DNA of 64,000 bases. Origin: Cynocephalus volans. Taxonomy: Eukaryota; Chordata; Mammalia; Dermoptera; Cynocephalidae. Made by a program: the position numbers and the translations under genes. The stretch covers positions 95,511,861 through 95,575,860 of the forward strand of contig NC_084474.1 of assembly GCF_027409185.1 (NCBI RefSeq). Reading direction: 5' to 3'. The notes below the pieces were generated by a model, which was not told the DNA's origin, searched no databases, and was given only the letters and a program-made list of their open reading frames with translations. Shown here one piece after another: positions 1 to 10,170 of this stretch (position 1 is its first letter; each line of letters opens with the position of its first letter).

Positions 1-255
1 CAGCATGATGTCTCAAGGTTCATCCATGATGTGGGGTGTCACAATGTCCTTCCTTTTAAAGGCTGAGTAATGTTCCACTGTATGGATGGACCACATCTGT
101 TCACCCATTGTCCGTGACAGACACTCAGTCCTCCCTTTGCCTGCCGTGAACAATGCTGCTGTCACATGGCGTGCAGCTCACTCTCTCTGAGACCCTGCTT
201 TCCCTTCTTTTGGATTAATACCCAGAAGTGGGATTGCAAGAGCTGATGGTCCATG
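1..255 (+). repeat. L1 (L1M-type) 3' end fragment
   Basis: The stretch follows the well-known sense-strand 3' region of old L1 elements: a phrase for a rebuilt 'ggctgagtaatgttccactg', then 'gaacaatgctgctgtcacat', then 'aatacccagaagtgggattg'. It is diverged and has no open reading frame, so it is a dead fragment that probably continues upstream of the window. The exact subfamily cannot be given by eye. Confidence 0.75.
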
Positions 256-2137
256 GGTATGGATGAGGACCCACAAGAATATCATGATGACAGACACCTG
301 GCCCCCAGCACTGCCCCCCAGCCCGCAGGCCAGAATAACGCAGCTCAGGATGTGTAGAGCCCACCCCTCCCTCCACCCAGGCACTGCACCGTCTCCCGAG
401 CAGCAGGTGGAGACCCCCCTTCTCCCTAACAGAGTCCTGGGAACCCCACTCTCCCTTCCTGGCAGCAGCTCCTGGAATCCCAGATCAAACCTGTACATAG
501 AGTGTGTGGAGCTCTGTGGGGGGGTGCATGAGGTAGGAGGGGGTGGGGTCCCTGCTATGGCGATGAGCACCCGCTAGAGGAGACCCTGGCTTGGAAGGTG
601 GCCTTGGCTGCCAGGACAGGGGAGGGCTGGAGGCGGCAGGATAGCAGGAGGCTGGGCAAGCACCCAGAGGCTGGAAAGAATGACTGGCATGAGAGGAATT
701 GAGGAGGAACACCGTCTCAGACCGTCACTTGCAGCAGGCACTGTCCTGAGCCCTTGCAGGTACTGGCTCTTGATGGTCACCCCACCCTAGAAGGGGACTG
801 AGGCCTGGAGATCCAAGGGGCTGGTCCCAGACCCAGAGCCAGGGGAAGGAGGAGCCAGGACTCAAACCCAGGCCGTCTCGCTCCAGAACTAACTCCACCT
901 CTGCTCAGCCCACCACGGAATGTTCCACCTGCCCACTGACAGTCAGGGAAACTGAGGCCTAGGCAAGTTAAGTCGCTGGCCCAAGCCACAAGGCATGCAA
1001 CCTGCAGGCTCCAGGCCCCAGTGCGGCACCCTGCTGCTGCCCACACCCCTCTGCTGCCCTCAGGAAAGGGGAAGGGGCTTTTCAGAGCACCTACTCTGCA
1101 GCCTGCATCCTCCCCCAGGGGCTTGGGTAGGGGTTTGGGAGGAGGGGGTGTCCCCAGGGAGAGATCTGGGGTACCAAGCTGGTCTGTGAGTAACCAAGGC
1201 CAGAGGGCGGTGGGGCTGATAGCTTTCTCGGTGGAGACTGAGAGAACAGGCTTCCAGCTGTTCCCAGAAAGCTCCCCCTTGTCTTTCCACAGACAACTCT
1301 TAGCCAGAATGCAGGGGGACAGCCACAGCATGGAGAAAGCCCCCTGTGGCAGGGGTGCCTGGAAGGGCTGGGCCAGGGGGACAAATGTCAGGAGCAAACA
1401 CCCAGGAAGGACAGGGTGCAAGATGGGGGAGCCAGGAGGACCTCTGTGAGGAGGTGACATCTGAGCAGAGCCTGAATAAGGTGGGGAGACAGCCACACGG
1501 ATACTGGCAAAGGGGCAGCCAGGAGGCCAGGCCAGGCGAGCACACTGCAGAGGGAAGCCAAGCAGCAGCCCTGGCTAGAGGACCTCGGTCATTGTGCTTT
1601 TATCTAAGACACTCTTAAAGCAGCCCTGGGTGTGATGCTGACTCCAGGTTGCAGATGCCTGGCCAGTGGTCTGCAGACAGCAGGTCTGTGACTCCAAGCT
1701 CTGAGGCTGTGAAGCCTGGGGACCCCGGGGTCCAGGAAAGGGGGCTTTCAGGCACTGCCCCAGCCCAGGGTAAGGGTCCCCAGCCCCACACTGGGGGCTG
1801 AGGCACTGACACGCAGCAAGCCGGGGCAGGGCTGGGGGCTCCTGCAGCTAGCACCCACCTCCCACCGGCTGGGCCAGGCAGGGGCAGCACAGGTGGACAG
1901 AAAACGCCAGGCCGACCACAACCACTTCCCCTTCCCCTCTGGCCCCAGAAGTCCTAGAGGGAAATGGCGGTCCCTGGCGTGGTGCCTGGAGCTGGGGACC
2001 AGTGTGAGTCCCATTGTTTGAGACTGCAGCTGGCGGGGGCCACTGGGAAACCCCCAGCAGCGTCCTTCATCCTACTTACCACAAATCCAGAGCCCTGAGC
2101 GAGGACCCGGAGCAGGCGGCAGGACAGCGTCTGCGGG
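256..2137. other. Intergenic DNA upstream of GPIHBP1
   Basis: No coding exon is recognised. The reading frames here are short, overlap on both strands and look like chance frames in GC-rich DNA. A MIR lies inside at about 720-895. The last 100 bases or so before 2138 should contain the GPIHBP1 5' UTR and promoter, but I see no TATA box or CpG island that fixes the transcription start. Confidence 0.5.
720..895 (-). repeat. MIR SINE
   Basis: Read on the + strand it shows the reversed MIR order: 'gcaggcactgtcctgagcc', then 'gactgaggcctgga', then 'ggactcaaacccaggc'. It is diverged, as expected for this ancient family. Confidence 0.65.
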
Positions 2138-2189
2138 ATGAAGGCGCTCACGGCTGTCCTGCTGGCCCTGCTGCTGTGTGGGCTGCCAG
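2138..2189 (+). CDS. GPIHBP1: GPIHBP1 coding exon 1 (signal peptide)
   Basis: The ATG at 2138 follows a purine-rich leader (context gcgggATGa) and encodes a leucine-rich signal peptide of MKAL... type. The donor is GT at 2190-2191 (ccag/gtacgg). The exon leaves one base of a split glycine codon. Confidence 0.9.
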
Positions 2190-4529
2190 GTACGGGGGCG
2201 AGGATGCCATCTTGCAGACAGGGGGGCAGCTTATCCCTGACCCATGGCGACCTCCAGGGACCCCCAGCTTGGGACAAGACATGGGCTTGGGGAGAAGAAG
2301 GGGATGAGGCTGGAGTCCCCAGGCCAGAGGGAGGTGGATGTCGGCTGTTCTGAGCCCCCACAGGTCCCCAGACATCCGTGGTCCAGCCAAGCCCTGGGGG
2401 TCGCCCCTCCTAGGTTGCCCTCCCCACCAGCCCCTCGTTCCCCTTCCTCCCCGAGCCTTAGTTTCCTCTTCTGCAAAACAGGAAGGCCTTGGTGAGGGTT
2501 CATGCAGGGGGTGGGAGCTACCGTAAAGGGCCGGCCCACAGCAGATGGTGTTGTTGGTAACAACGATGCCAGGGCCACACTCGGGGGCAGGACAGTGAGC
2601 AGGGCCTGCAGGGACCGGAGGCAGCACCAGGTAGGCAGGCCAGAGCAGGTGGGGGCGGAAGAACAGAGGGGGTGGGGACGCGGCACTCGGCCCGAGCGTG
2701 TGTCCTCTGTCCCGAGGTTTACAGGTGTCCCTGCGTGGCCAGGGAGAGGGCCGGCACAGGAGGAGGAGGAGGACAATGGGGACCTTGAGCTGGACAGCGA
2801 GGGCTATGATGATGACGAGGAGGACGAGGAGGAGGATGAGGCCAGCATGACCCCTGGCAGAGGTACCCTGTACCCCCAGGGCCCCTGCACTCCCTAGTCT
2901 GCCTGGAGCATCCCTTCAACCCTAAGTGTGGCCAGGCTGAGTGGCGTGTACCGAGAAACCATCAGGCAAAAGCCCCCACTATGAGCTTGCCTCTGATGGG
3001 GGGGACACTCGGCACACCTGTCACCTGTCACCACGCCATGACACTCAACCGCCATCCAGATGAGGCAGCCTAGAGAAGGAGCCACTAACTGGGAGGGCGG
3101 CAGTGCTGGGGTGTGGAGGTTTAATAGGAGCTCGCCAGATGGAGAAGGGTTCAGTGGAGCCCCAAGTTGGAGACCAGCAAGTGCAGAGGTTCCGGGGGGT
3201 GGGCTCAGTTCAGAGAGACGTGAGCAGCCTGGTGCTGGTGGGGTGCGGGCGGGGGGAAGCCAGGTGGGCTGGATTGGCTCCTGCATGATGGGGAGCCAGC
3301 CAAGGGCTCCGAGCAGAGAGTGAGGCTCACAAGAGCACACCCCACCACTCACCTGGACCTGCCCTGCCCCAGATGGCTGGAGACCATCCCCCTCCCCAAG
3401 GATAAAGCAGAGCAAATCACATCACCAGCATCCAACCTGCATGACCTGCCCTCCACCCCTGCCGGGGCCCCAGCACACCCCCTATGCCAGAAGGTTCCCT
3501 GCCCCCCAGGCTGCAGCTGAGCTCTTCCCTGCTCTGGGAATGCTCATGCCTGCCTCCCTCAGCCCCACTGAGGCGGGATCCCTGTGAGGTCCTCCTCTGC
3601 TGGGCTGGGTGCCCCCTGAGGCAAGGGCCATGTCACACTCACCTCCAGGTCCTCAGTGCCCATGGCAGACCCTCAGTGCCCATGGCAGACCCTTGGTGCC
3701 CATGGCAGATCCTCAGTGGCACCGAATGCAGGAAGAACAACTGAGCCACCAAGCCGAAGTCCACCTGCCTGGCCCCCCGCCCTTGTCTGTTCTATCCCTC
3801 AAATGCTCACGAGCACAGTCTCCTGCACACCCAACTTGGGCCAAACGTGGGGCTCACTGGCCACTCTGAGAAGGGGGCGTGGGAGGCTTCAGCAGGGCAG
3901 GCTTAGTGGGGGATATCTAAGAACAGGGGAGGGGGTGGCAGACAGGGGAGACCTCAGAGGGGTCTTCGCCCAGGTCTGAGCCCACCTGTCCCCAGGGCTA
4001 TTGCAGTGCTACACCTGCCAGTCCCTGCACAGGGAGGACAGCTGCAACCAGACACAACGCTGTTCCGGCAGCCAGACCTTCTGTACAACCCTCATCGCCC
4101 ACGGGAGCACTGGTGAGCGGCGCAGGACCCCAGGACGTGCATGCCCGGGCGGTCCAAGAGCCAGCAGCCTCGCCATCCTTGGCCGGTGGCCCAGGGAAGG
4201 CCCTGCGTCCTGGGAGGTCCATCTGGTGGGATGCAGAGCCACCTGTGCCCCACCCTGGCCTCAGCTCCTGCTCTCCACCTGCCCCCCCAGCATCGGGTCT
4301 CCTGACCACCCTCTCGACGTGGTGTGCCACCTCATGCCAACCTTTCAGCAAGATGGTAGAGGATACCCAGTTGACCATGACCTGCTGCCAGTCCTTCCTG
4401 TGCAACATCCCACCCTGGCAGAGCTCCCACGTCCAGGACCCGCTGGGCAGTGGGGCAGATGGCCCCCTGGGGAGCCTCCAAAATGCGGGCCCAGCCCTCC
4501 TGCTCAGCCTTTGGGCAATGAGGGCTTGA
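2138..4529 (+). CDS. GPIHBP1: GPIHBP1, GPI-anchored HDL-binding protein 1 (four coding exons)
   Basis: Known role: this GPI-anchored protein of capillary endothelium binds lipoprotein lipase, carries it to the vessel lumen and stabilises it for triglyceride hydrolysis. Predicted coding exons are 2138-2189, 2743-2862, 3996-4112 and 4291-4529. All junctions are GT/AG and phase 1, giving 175 aa (human 184 from memory). Seen in the translation: a signal peptide (about 1-20); an acidic disordered stretch (24-50) with one tyrosine, Y39, at the place of the sulfated tyrosine of the human protein; then an LU (Ly6/uPAR) domain (62-135) with ten cysteines (62, 65, 74, 80, 87, 108, 112, 128, 129, 134) ending in LCN. 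The sequon NQT at 75-77 and W107, next to C108 and equivalent to the key LPL-binding tryptophan, are present. The C terminus is a short hydrophobic GPI signal (about 164-173). I placed the exon 2 acceptor at 2741-2742 because it restores the family's PGRG motif. It appears intact. Confidence 0.93.
2743..2862 (+). CDS. GPIHBP1: GPIHBP1 coding exon 2 (acidic domain)
   Basis: The acceptor is AG at 2741-2742 and the donor GT at 2863-2864. The exon encodes almost only the Glu/Asp-rich disordered region. Another acceptor, AG at 2724-2725 (tttacag), also keeps the frame and would add six residues. The acceptor chosen gives the better match to the mammalian protein. Confidence 0.85.
3651..3719 (+). 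repeat. 20-bp tandem repeat in GPIHBP1 intron 2
   Basis: The unit cctcagtgcccatggcagac is repeated about 3.4 times with single-base differences (cctt, gat). It lies in the 1.1-kb intron between the acidic-domain exon and the first LU exon, with no splice site in it. Confidence 0.9.
3996..4112 (+). CDS. GPIHBP1: GPIHBP1 coding exon 3 (first half of LU domain)
   Basis: The acceptor is AG at 3994-3995 after a C-rich tract, and the donor is GT at 4113-4114. It encodes the first five LU cysteines and the NQT glycosylation sequon. The segment between the fourth and fifth cysteines is SGSQTF, one residue longer than I recall in human. Confidence 0.92.
4291..4529 (+). CDS. GPIHBP1: GPIHBP1 coding exon 4 (second half of LU domain, GPI signal)
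   Basis: The acceptor follows a run of C at 4282-4290. It encodes the LPL-binding loop with STWC, the CC pair, the closing LCN motif, a Gly/Pro-rich stem with a possible GPI attachment site, and the hydrophobic tail. The stop TGA is at 4527-4529. Confidence 0.92.
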
Positions 4530-4635
4530 AGACCCACCAGCTCTTCCATCCCTCACCCCAGTCCCAGGTCACACCCTGGGCTGCCCAGCACCGTCGAGTG
4601 CCTCCCCCTCCTGACCCCCTCCACCAGCCTTGGAG

Positions 4636-4641
4636 AATAAA
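4636..4641 (+). terminator. GPIHBP1: Poly(A) signal of GPIHBP1
   Basis: A canonical AATAAA lies 107 bases after the stop codon and is followed by an ATC/TTTAAC stretch. The 3' UTR is therefore about 130 bases. Confidence 0.8.
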
Positions 4642-4661
4642 CTTGGAGCATCTTTAACAAT

Positions 4662-7169
4662 CCTGCCAGCAGTGGCTCCTCCTGGCCTGATCTGTGTTTC
4701 CTCAGTTTCCCTGTCTGGCACCCTTGGTTTCCTCTCTCCACTGCCTGTGAATAGCAGGATGGCCAGCACATGGGCCTCACATCCAGGCCTCGCTGTGCCA
4801 CCAGGACCAGGGTCCACTCCAGGGGGGTCCACAAGCCCACCACAGGCAGAGACAATGCTCGCCATATGCTTTAACTTCCCACCAGTGAAATCCTCCGTCC
4901 TCGAGCCATCATCTGGACCAAGCCCTGCCCTCTCCCAGGTGTCTGGGGGGAAGCAGCTTTCAGAGGGAGGCTTTAGCCTGCCCATAGGAGAAAGCCCCGG
5001 GGAGGCTGGTGGGGCTGGGAGCAGAGAAGGGGACAGTGGAGTTAATGGAGGGAGAGGAGTAGAGAAGGGAGGGAGGGTCAGCTGAGATGGGATTTTCCAT
5101 CCTCATCCTGTCCCCAGCATCACCCGGCCCTCTCGACTCCAGCCCCCAGGCCCTCAGCCTGGTGGGTGGCAGGGAGGAGGCAGGAGTGTCACACAGGCCA
5201 CCCGTGCCCAGGGAGTGGGCAGAATGGGCATGTGGCTTCCTGAGGAGAGAGGAAGACTGGGCAGCAGAGCCCAACCTGGCTGGGCAGGTGGGTGTCCAGT
5301 CCTGGGGTTCCCAGCACCCCTGTGGCCAGGCGCTTGGCCACTGGTCTGCACCAAGCTCTGCTCACACCAGTGGCTGGGACAGGGACAGAGCCCTGGGATG
5401 GGAGGGAGGAGGCCTGCGCCCGGCCACAGCTTAGTTGCTGACTGGGACCTCAGTTTCCCCATTTGAGCAGAATGGAGCAAACCTTAAAGGACCCCTAGAT
5501 CCTACCAGCCCAACATTCCATGCAATTTCTGCCTGCCAAGTGCATCCAAACAGGCAGGGCCCCTTTCCCTTATTGGTTAACACTTCAACGTCTGGCAAGG
5601 GGGTGGGGGCAAGTCCTTGGGTGGAGGTGGGACATCTTTCTCCTTCCCCTTCTTCCTTCCTGCTGGCTGAAATGATGGCTGGAGCTCTGCAGCCACCTTG
5701 CACCATGAGGCAGCAGGCTGAGATGGCAGGGCAGTGTGGAGCAAGGGCCTGGATCGCTGATGACTGGAAGGCATTACAGCAGCCCTGCAATACCTACCTC
5801 CAGAGCCCCTCACCTGGGAGGGAAATAAACACCGCGTTGACGCTAGTCATTTGGGGCTTCTCCATGACTTGGATTTTCACATGCTCTCGCACACACACAC
5901 ACAGCACGCACTCATGCACACGTGCGGCCCCTACTGGAGCACAGCTCAGGGCCAGACTGCCTGGATTCAAATCTCAGGTCTACGCCTTACCAGTACCAGG
6001 ACCTCGGGGAACATCTTCAGCTCCCACTCAGTCTCCTCCTCTGTCAGTGGGAATTGCAGGAGAGACTCCTCACAGGCTGCAGTGAGCATCCGCTGAAATG
6101 CTGCCTGTCAGGGCTTCAGCCCCATGCCCGGCGCAGAGTAGGTGCTCAATAAACGTGAGCTGCTGCTGTCGACCCGCTCTGATGACCCCTGTTCCTCACT
6201 CACCTCCGTGTGCTCGTCTACAGTAAATGCCCTACCCGTGCCAGTCCCAGTTCCTACGATCCAAAGGAACTTCGCTAACCACACCCAACTTAGAAACACT
6301 GCGCACTGTTACCTGCATTTACAAAATTCTTCCTTCGAACCACTGCCTTAATGCCCTGCACAGGCCTGAGTGGATAGTCCCCACCCTGCCCCTCCCACAC
6401 CACCTCTGATCCCAGTGGCGGCTCGTGAGGAGGCAGCCGGGTGCAGGGCTCAGTCGGAAGCCACTGTCTGTGGGGCCTGCCCTGGCCTTGCACTCCTGCC
6501 TATTCTCCCAGGACCGTGGGGTTCTGCCGGCAGCTGGGTCCCCCACCCCCTCCCTGGGAAAGCAGACAGTGTAGCATGACTCCTCACTGGGCCTCTAACC
6601 TGCAAGCCCCAAGGGCACAGGAGGCAGGTGGCATTTTGAGCACGCTGGTGGCTTCAGGAGTGATGTAGGGGCAGAAAAGCTGTCTGCTGGATACACATCC
6701 CAAACACCACCACCCCAGCCTCCAGCCACCCCGCAAAACTCTCTGTGCCAATCCCAGTTTCTACGATCCTACAGCCCACCTGACCCAGGAAAGGCAGCAG
6801 CTCTAGCTCTAGGTCACATGGCTGGGTGGTGGCAGATCTAAGATCCAGTCCCTGGACTTCCTGCAAACCCCAGCCAGCTCCCCAGAGTGTCACAAACTGG
6901 GACAGAGGCACCAGAAGGCCTGAGCAGTTGTGCTGCCACACCAAAGGCTGGGGAGGAGGCCGGATGCCGGCCAAGACCAGCTAGATTCCCAGGCTGAGTC
7001 CAGTCTGTACTAGCTGGGTAAGAGGTGCCACGATGGTCACAGCCAAGCCAAACGAGGTCTGTCTCAGAGCCCCACACATGATGTCAGTCCCGGGAAGGAC
7101 CAGCAGGAAGTTACAGGCAGCTGTGGGGGGCCACACAGGGAGGGACTAGGTGCCCACCCGAGAACTCAC
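4662..7169. other. Intergenic DNA, no gene recognised
   Basis: Unique-looking GC-moderate DNA. The only element I can name is the MIR at 5940-6165, plus a short CA-rich run near 5887-5905. The frames that stay open for 100-200 codons show no family resemblance and no splice support. Confidence 0.5.
5940..6165 (+). repeat. MIR SINE
   Basis: The sense MIR order is clear: 'ccagactgcctggattcaaa' near the start, 'agtctcctcctctgtcagtg' in the middle and 'taggtgctcaataaacg' near the end. This is one of the better-preserved MIRs in the window. Confidence 0.8.
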
Positions 7170-7171
7170 AG

Positions 7172-7590
7172 CGTTCTGTACCAGTTTCCCACAGCTGCTC
7201 TAACAAGCTACCACAAACTCAGTGACCTAACACAAGTTTATGCCGCAGTCCTGGAGGTCAGAAGTCCAAGACCAAGTTTCTACAGAAGAGACTCTGCAGT
7301 CCTGGAGAGAGTCCATTCCTCACCTTCTCAGTTTCTAGGGGGCGCCTGCAGCCCTGGCCGTGGCCCCTCCTCCAATCTCTGCGTGCCTCGTCACCTTCCG
7401 TGGCTAAATCTCCTACTGCCTCCCTCTTAGGAGGACCCTGTGGTCACATTTAGGGCCCATCAGATAATCCAGAACAATCTCCCCATCTCAGATCCTCCAC
7501 TTCATCACATCTGCAAAGTCTCTTCTGCCGTATATAACATTCACATTCACAGGCTCCGAGGATTAGGACCTGAACATTTTGAGGGCCATT
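7172..7590 (-). repeat. MLT1-like MaLR LTR, reverse orientation
   Basis: On the + strand it opens with 'ccacagctgctctaacaagc' and 'taccacaaactcagtgacct', followed by 'cctggaggtcagaagtccaa'. It closes with 'gaggattaggacctgaacat'. This is the reverse-strand layout of an MLT1-type solo LTR. It is old and non-coding. Confidence 0.65.
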
Positions 7591-8449
7591 ACTGAGCGGA
7601 CCTCAGACTCTCCCTGGACACCTGCCCCGTGTCTAACTGTGTGCTGGAGTCCTGGAGCCAGGGAGGATAAAGCCAGTTTCTGAGGTCAAGGAGCCCATGG
7701 TCCAGCAGGAAGGAGGACTCATCTGGACACGGTGGCACAGTCCAGAAGTCAGACTTGGCCATCGGAGCCCATGTTTGGCATCTAGCAGTGCTGTCTTTGC
7801 TCACTGCTAGATTCAGGTTCCTTGAGAGTGGGATTTTTAAAGTTGAATAGATGATTAGCCAGTGGGGGAGGGGGAAGAAAAACGGTTTGATGGAAGGACA
7901 GAGTCCACCTGCTGCTGAGGGCGGGGCCTCGTCTCGCATGCTGGCACAGCCAGACTGTGTCCACGCAGCTTCTTGAGGGGGCAGCCCTCCCAGCCCACAC
8001 ACACAGCCCTCTGTCTACAGGACAGTCACAAGCCCCCTCCACCATGAGCTCTGACCACCCACACACACGAGGACACACAGGAGACAGTGGGCATCGAACA
8101 CCCTGCACCCACCCCTGGCCTGTGCTCACCAGCCATCCGGGGACAGGAGAAGGTAAAAGTGAGGATGAGAGACTGGGGCTGGGGACCCGGTGCAGCAGAC
8201 CCTGGGCATGCAGGAGAGACACGAGTGACAGGGCAGGACTCCCCCAACCCCATCAGACTCTGGGGGGGACCTAGAGTGCAAACATCTCTCAAATACTCTC
8301 TGAGGGGTGGGGCCAAACAGAAACAAGCCTCTGGGAATAGGGTTCCTTCTAACATGCTCAGGCTTTTTGTTTCTTAATTCGCTGCACTTAATAGCAATGT
8401 CTACGCACAACGCTGTGACTCAGATTAGAAGTGGGTTCGAGAGGCTCAC

Positions 8450-8536
8450 TCTCCTCAGCCCTCCTTCCCTGTCTCTGCCCCTGGTCACCCTCCTGAGCCC
8501 CCCATCCCTGTCTCTGCCCCTGGTCACCTTCTGAGC
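8450..8536 (+). repeat. 39-bp tandem repeat, about 2.2 copies
   Basis: The phrase 'ccctgtctctgcccctggtc' recurs exactly 39 bases later, and the linking ctcct(c/g)agcc phrase occurs before both copies. It is C/T-rich on this strand. Confidence 0.85.
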
Positions 8537-10061
8537 ACAGGATTCAAAGCTCACCTGAATCCCCAGAAGGTTCCGAAATGCACCACAAGTCACACAGTAC
8601 CCTGGGCAAGAACTGGTCCCTCTCTCTTCTCTCAGAGGGTGCCCTGCCTCGCCAGCTTCCCATGAAGCCCCGCATTGTCCCAGACGTCACAGCATCTCAG
8701 GCTTTTGTCCCCTTCTTCATGCTAGAGAAACAGAGCCTTTACCACACTCCTCCCTCAAACTTTGTTTCTCTGCAGCTTCTTATTTCCAGGGAAGCATGAA
8801 ACTCCACCTCCACGTGAAAGGACCTGACATCCACTGATACCCGCTTCTGGGTCCAGCAAGGGCCTCGAGTGCTCTGTGGAGGAAGGAAGCTTGTCTGCAC
8901 CTGAGCTGAGCTCTCTGCTCACTCAGCCTGAGGCCTGGATCAGTTAGAAATGCTTTCAGCAGCATGGCAGAGAAAATCTGGCTAATTGCAACTTCTAAGT
9001 GCAACTTTGTTTTGCTCCCATAACAAGAATTCTGGAGGTAGGTGGCCACTAGCATGACTAGGTGGCTTAACCACGAGACAGGGGTCTACACTTCCAATAA
9101 CGAGCACGTAGAAGCCTGGCTCTGCCTGTGGGGAAGACTCTACCTAACCTGCTTGCTGCCCAGAGGAGGAGTCTTGGAGCATTCACCCTTCCTACCCACC
9201 CACGGGGCAAACAGGGCAAGCACCACAGGAGAAGGTGACCCTACCTTTGCCCAGGTCAGTCTCCTGAGCAGGGGGGGCAGGGAGCTGAGGGTTTCAGCCA
9301 CACACCCCCGACATCTGCAACCAACCCAGCAACAACCACCAAGCTGCCACCGGAACCCCCCCGGTCTCCTCTGCCAGAATGAGATGGGTGCCACAGGCCT
9401 CAACCAAGCCGCCCTCCTTTTTGCTCCCTCTCTGTTTCTTTCCCTCTTTCCTTCTTCCCCTCCCCACCCACAGCTCTGCAACATCTTAGAATGTAAAAAA
9501 TAACAATATTAATAATTAAATTTTTTTAAAAAAGAATTGCCCAGATCAACCAGAGCCTGCCTCTGGCCAAGGGCTCAGTGGTCTCCCCAATCAGACCACT
9601 CACACTGAGTCATAGAGGAGCTGGGGGGTGGGGCAGGCTCAGGGTCCCCAGGGAGGAGGGGTCATGAGCCGGGGGTGGGCCTTGCAGTCTGAGGCAGCAG
9701 ATGCCTGATGCCCCTGGGGAGTGATAGGGAGCGGTCTGGAGAGGCAGAGAGGACCTCACGGTGACCGCAAGCCCTCCAGATATGGGAAGGGGAGGCCTGC
9801 AGAGGATGTTCTGCAGCGAGGGCAGTGGAGACCCGCACCTGCCCCTCTCCAGGCCTCACTTTCCTCTTCTGTAAAATACAAGGTTGCCCAGGAGCTCCCT
9901 GAAGCCTCCTAGGAGAGCTGGTCAGACAGGGGCAGGGGATGCAGAAATGCGCCTTTGAGCCTGGTCACCGCTGAAGATGCCCGTCTAGGGAGCGTGGTCT
10001 TTTCCCATGGGCCACAGCAGAGCTCCCTGCAGAGGGAAGCAGCCACACCTCATCCCCAGCC

Positions 10062-10170
10062 AGCTTCCCTTCCCCGGGAGCTCCTTGGCTCATTCCACAA
10101 ACCCCCACTGAACTCCAAGCCAGGCCCTGCACTGGAGCTGGGGAGACACACATGGGTATAAGAACATTCC
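10062..10170 (+). repeat. L2-like LINE fragment
   Basis: The phrases 'gctcattccacaaacccc', 'caagccaggccctgcactgg' and 'ctggggagacacacatgg' follow the L2 3'-end order (stretch of attcaacaaa, then gccaggcactg, then a ggggatac-like phrase). It is diverged, so confidence is moderate. Confidence 0.5.
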
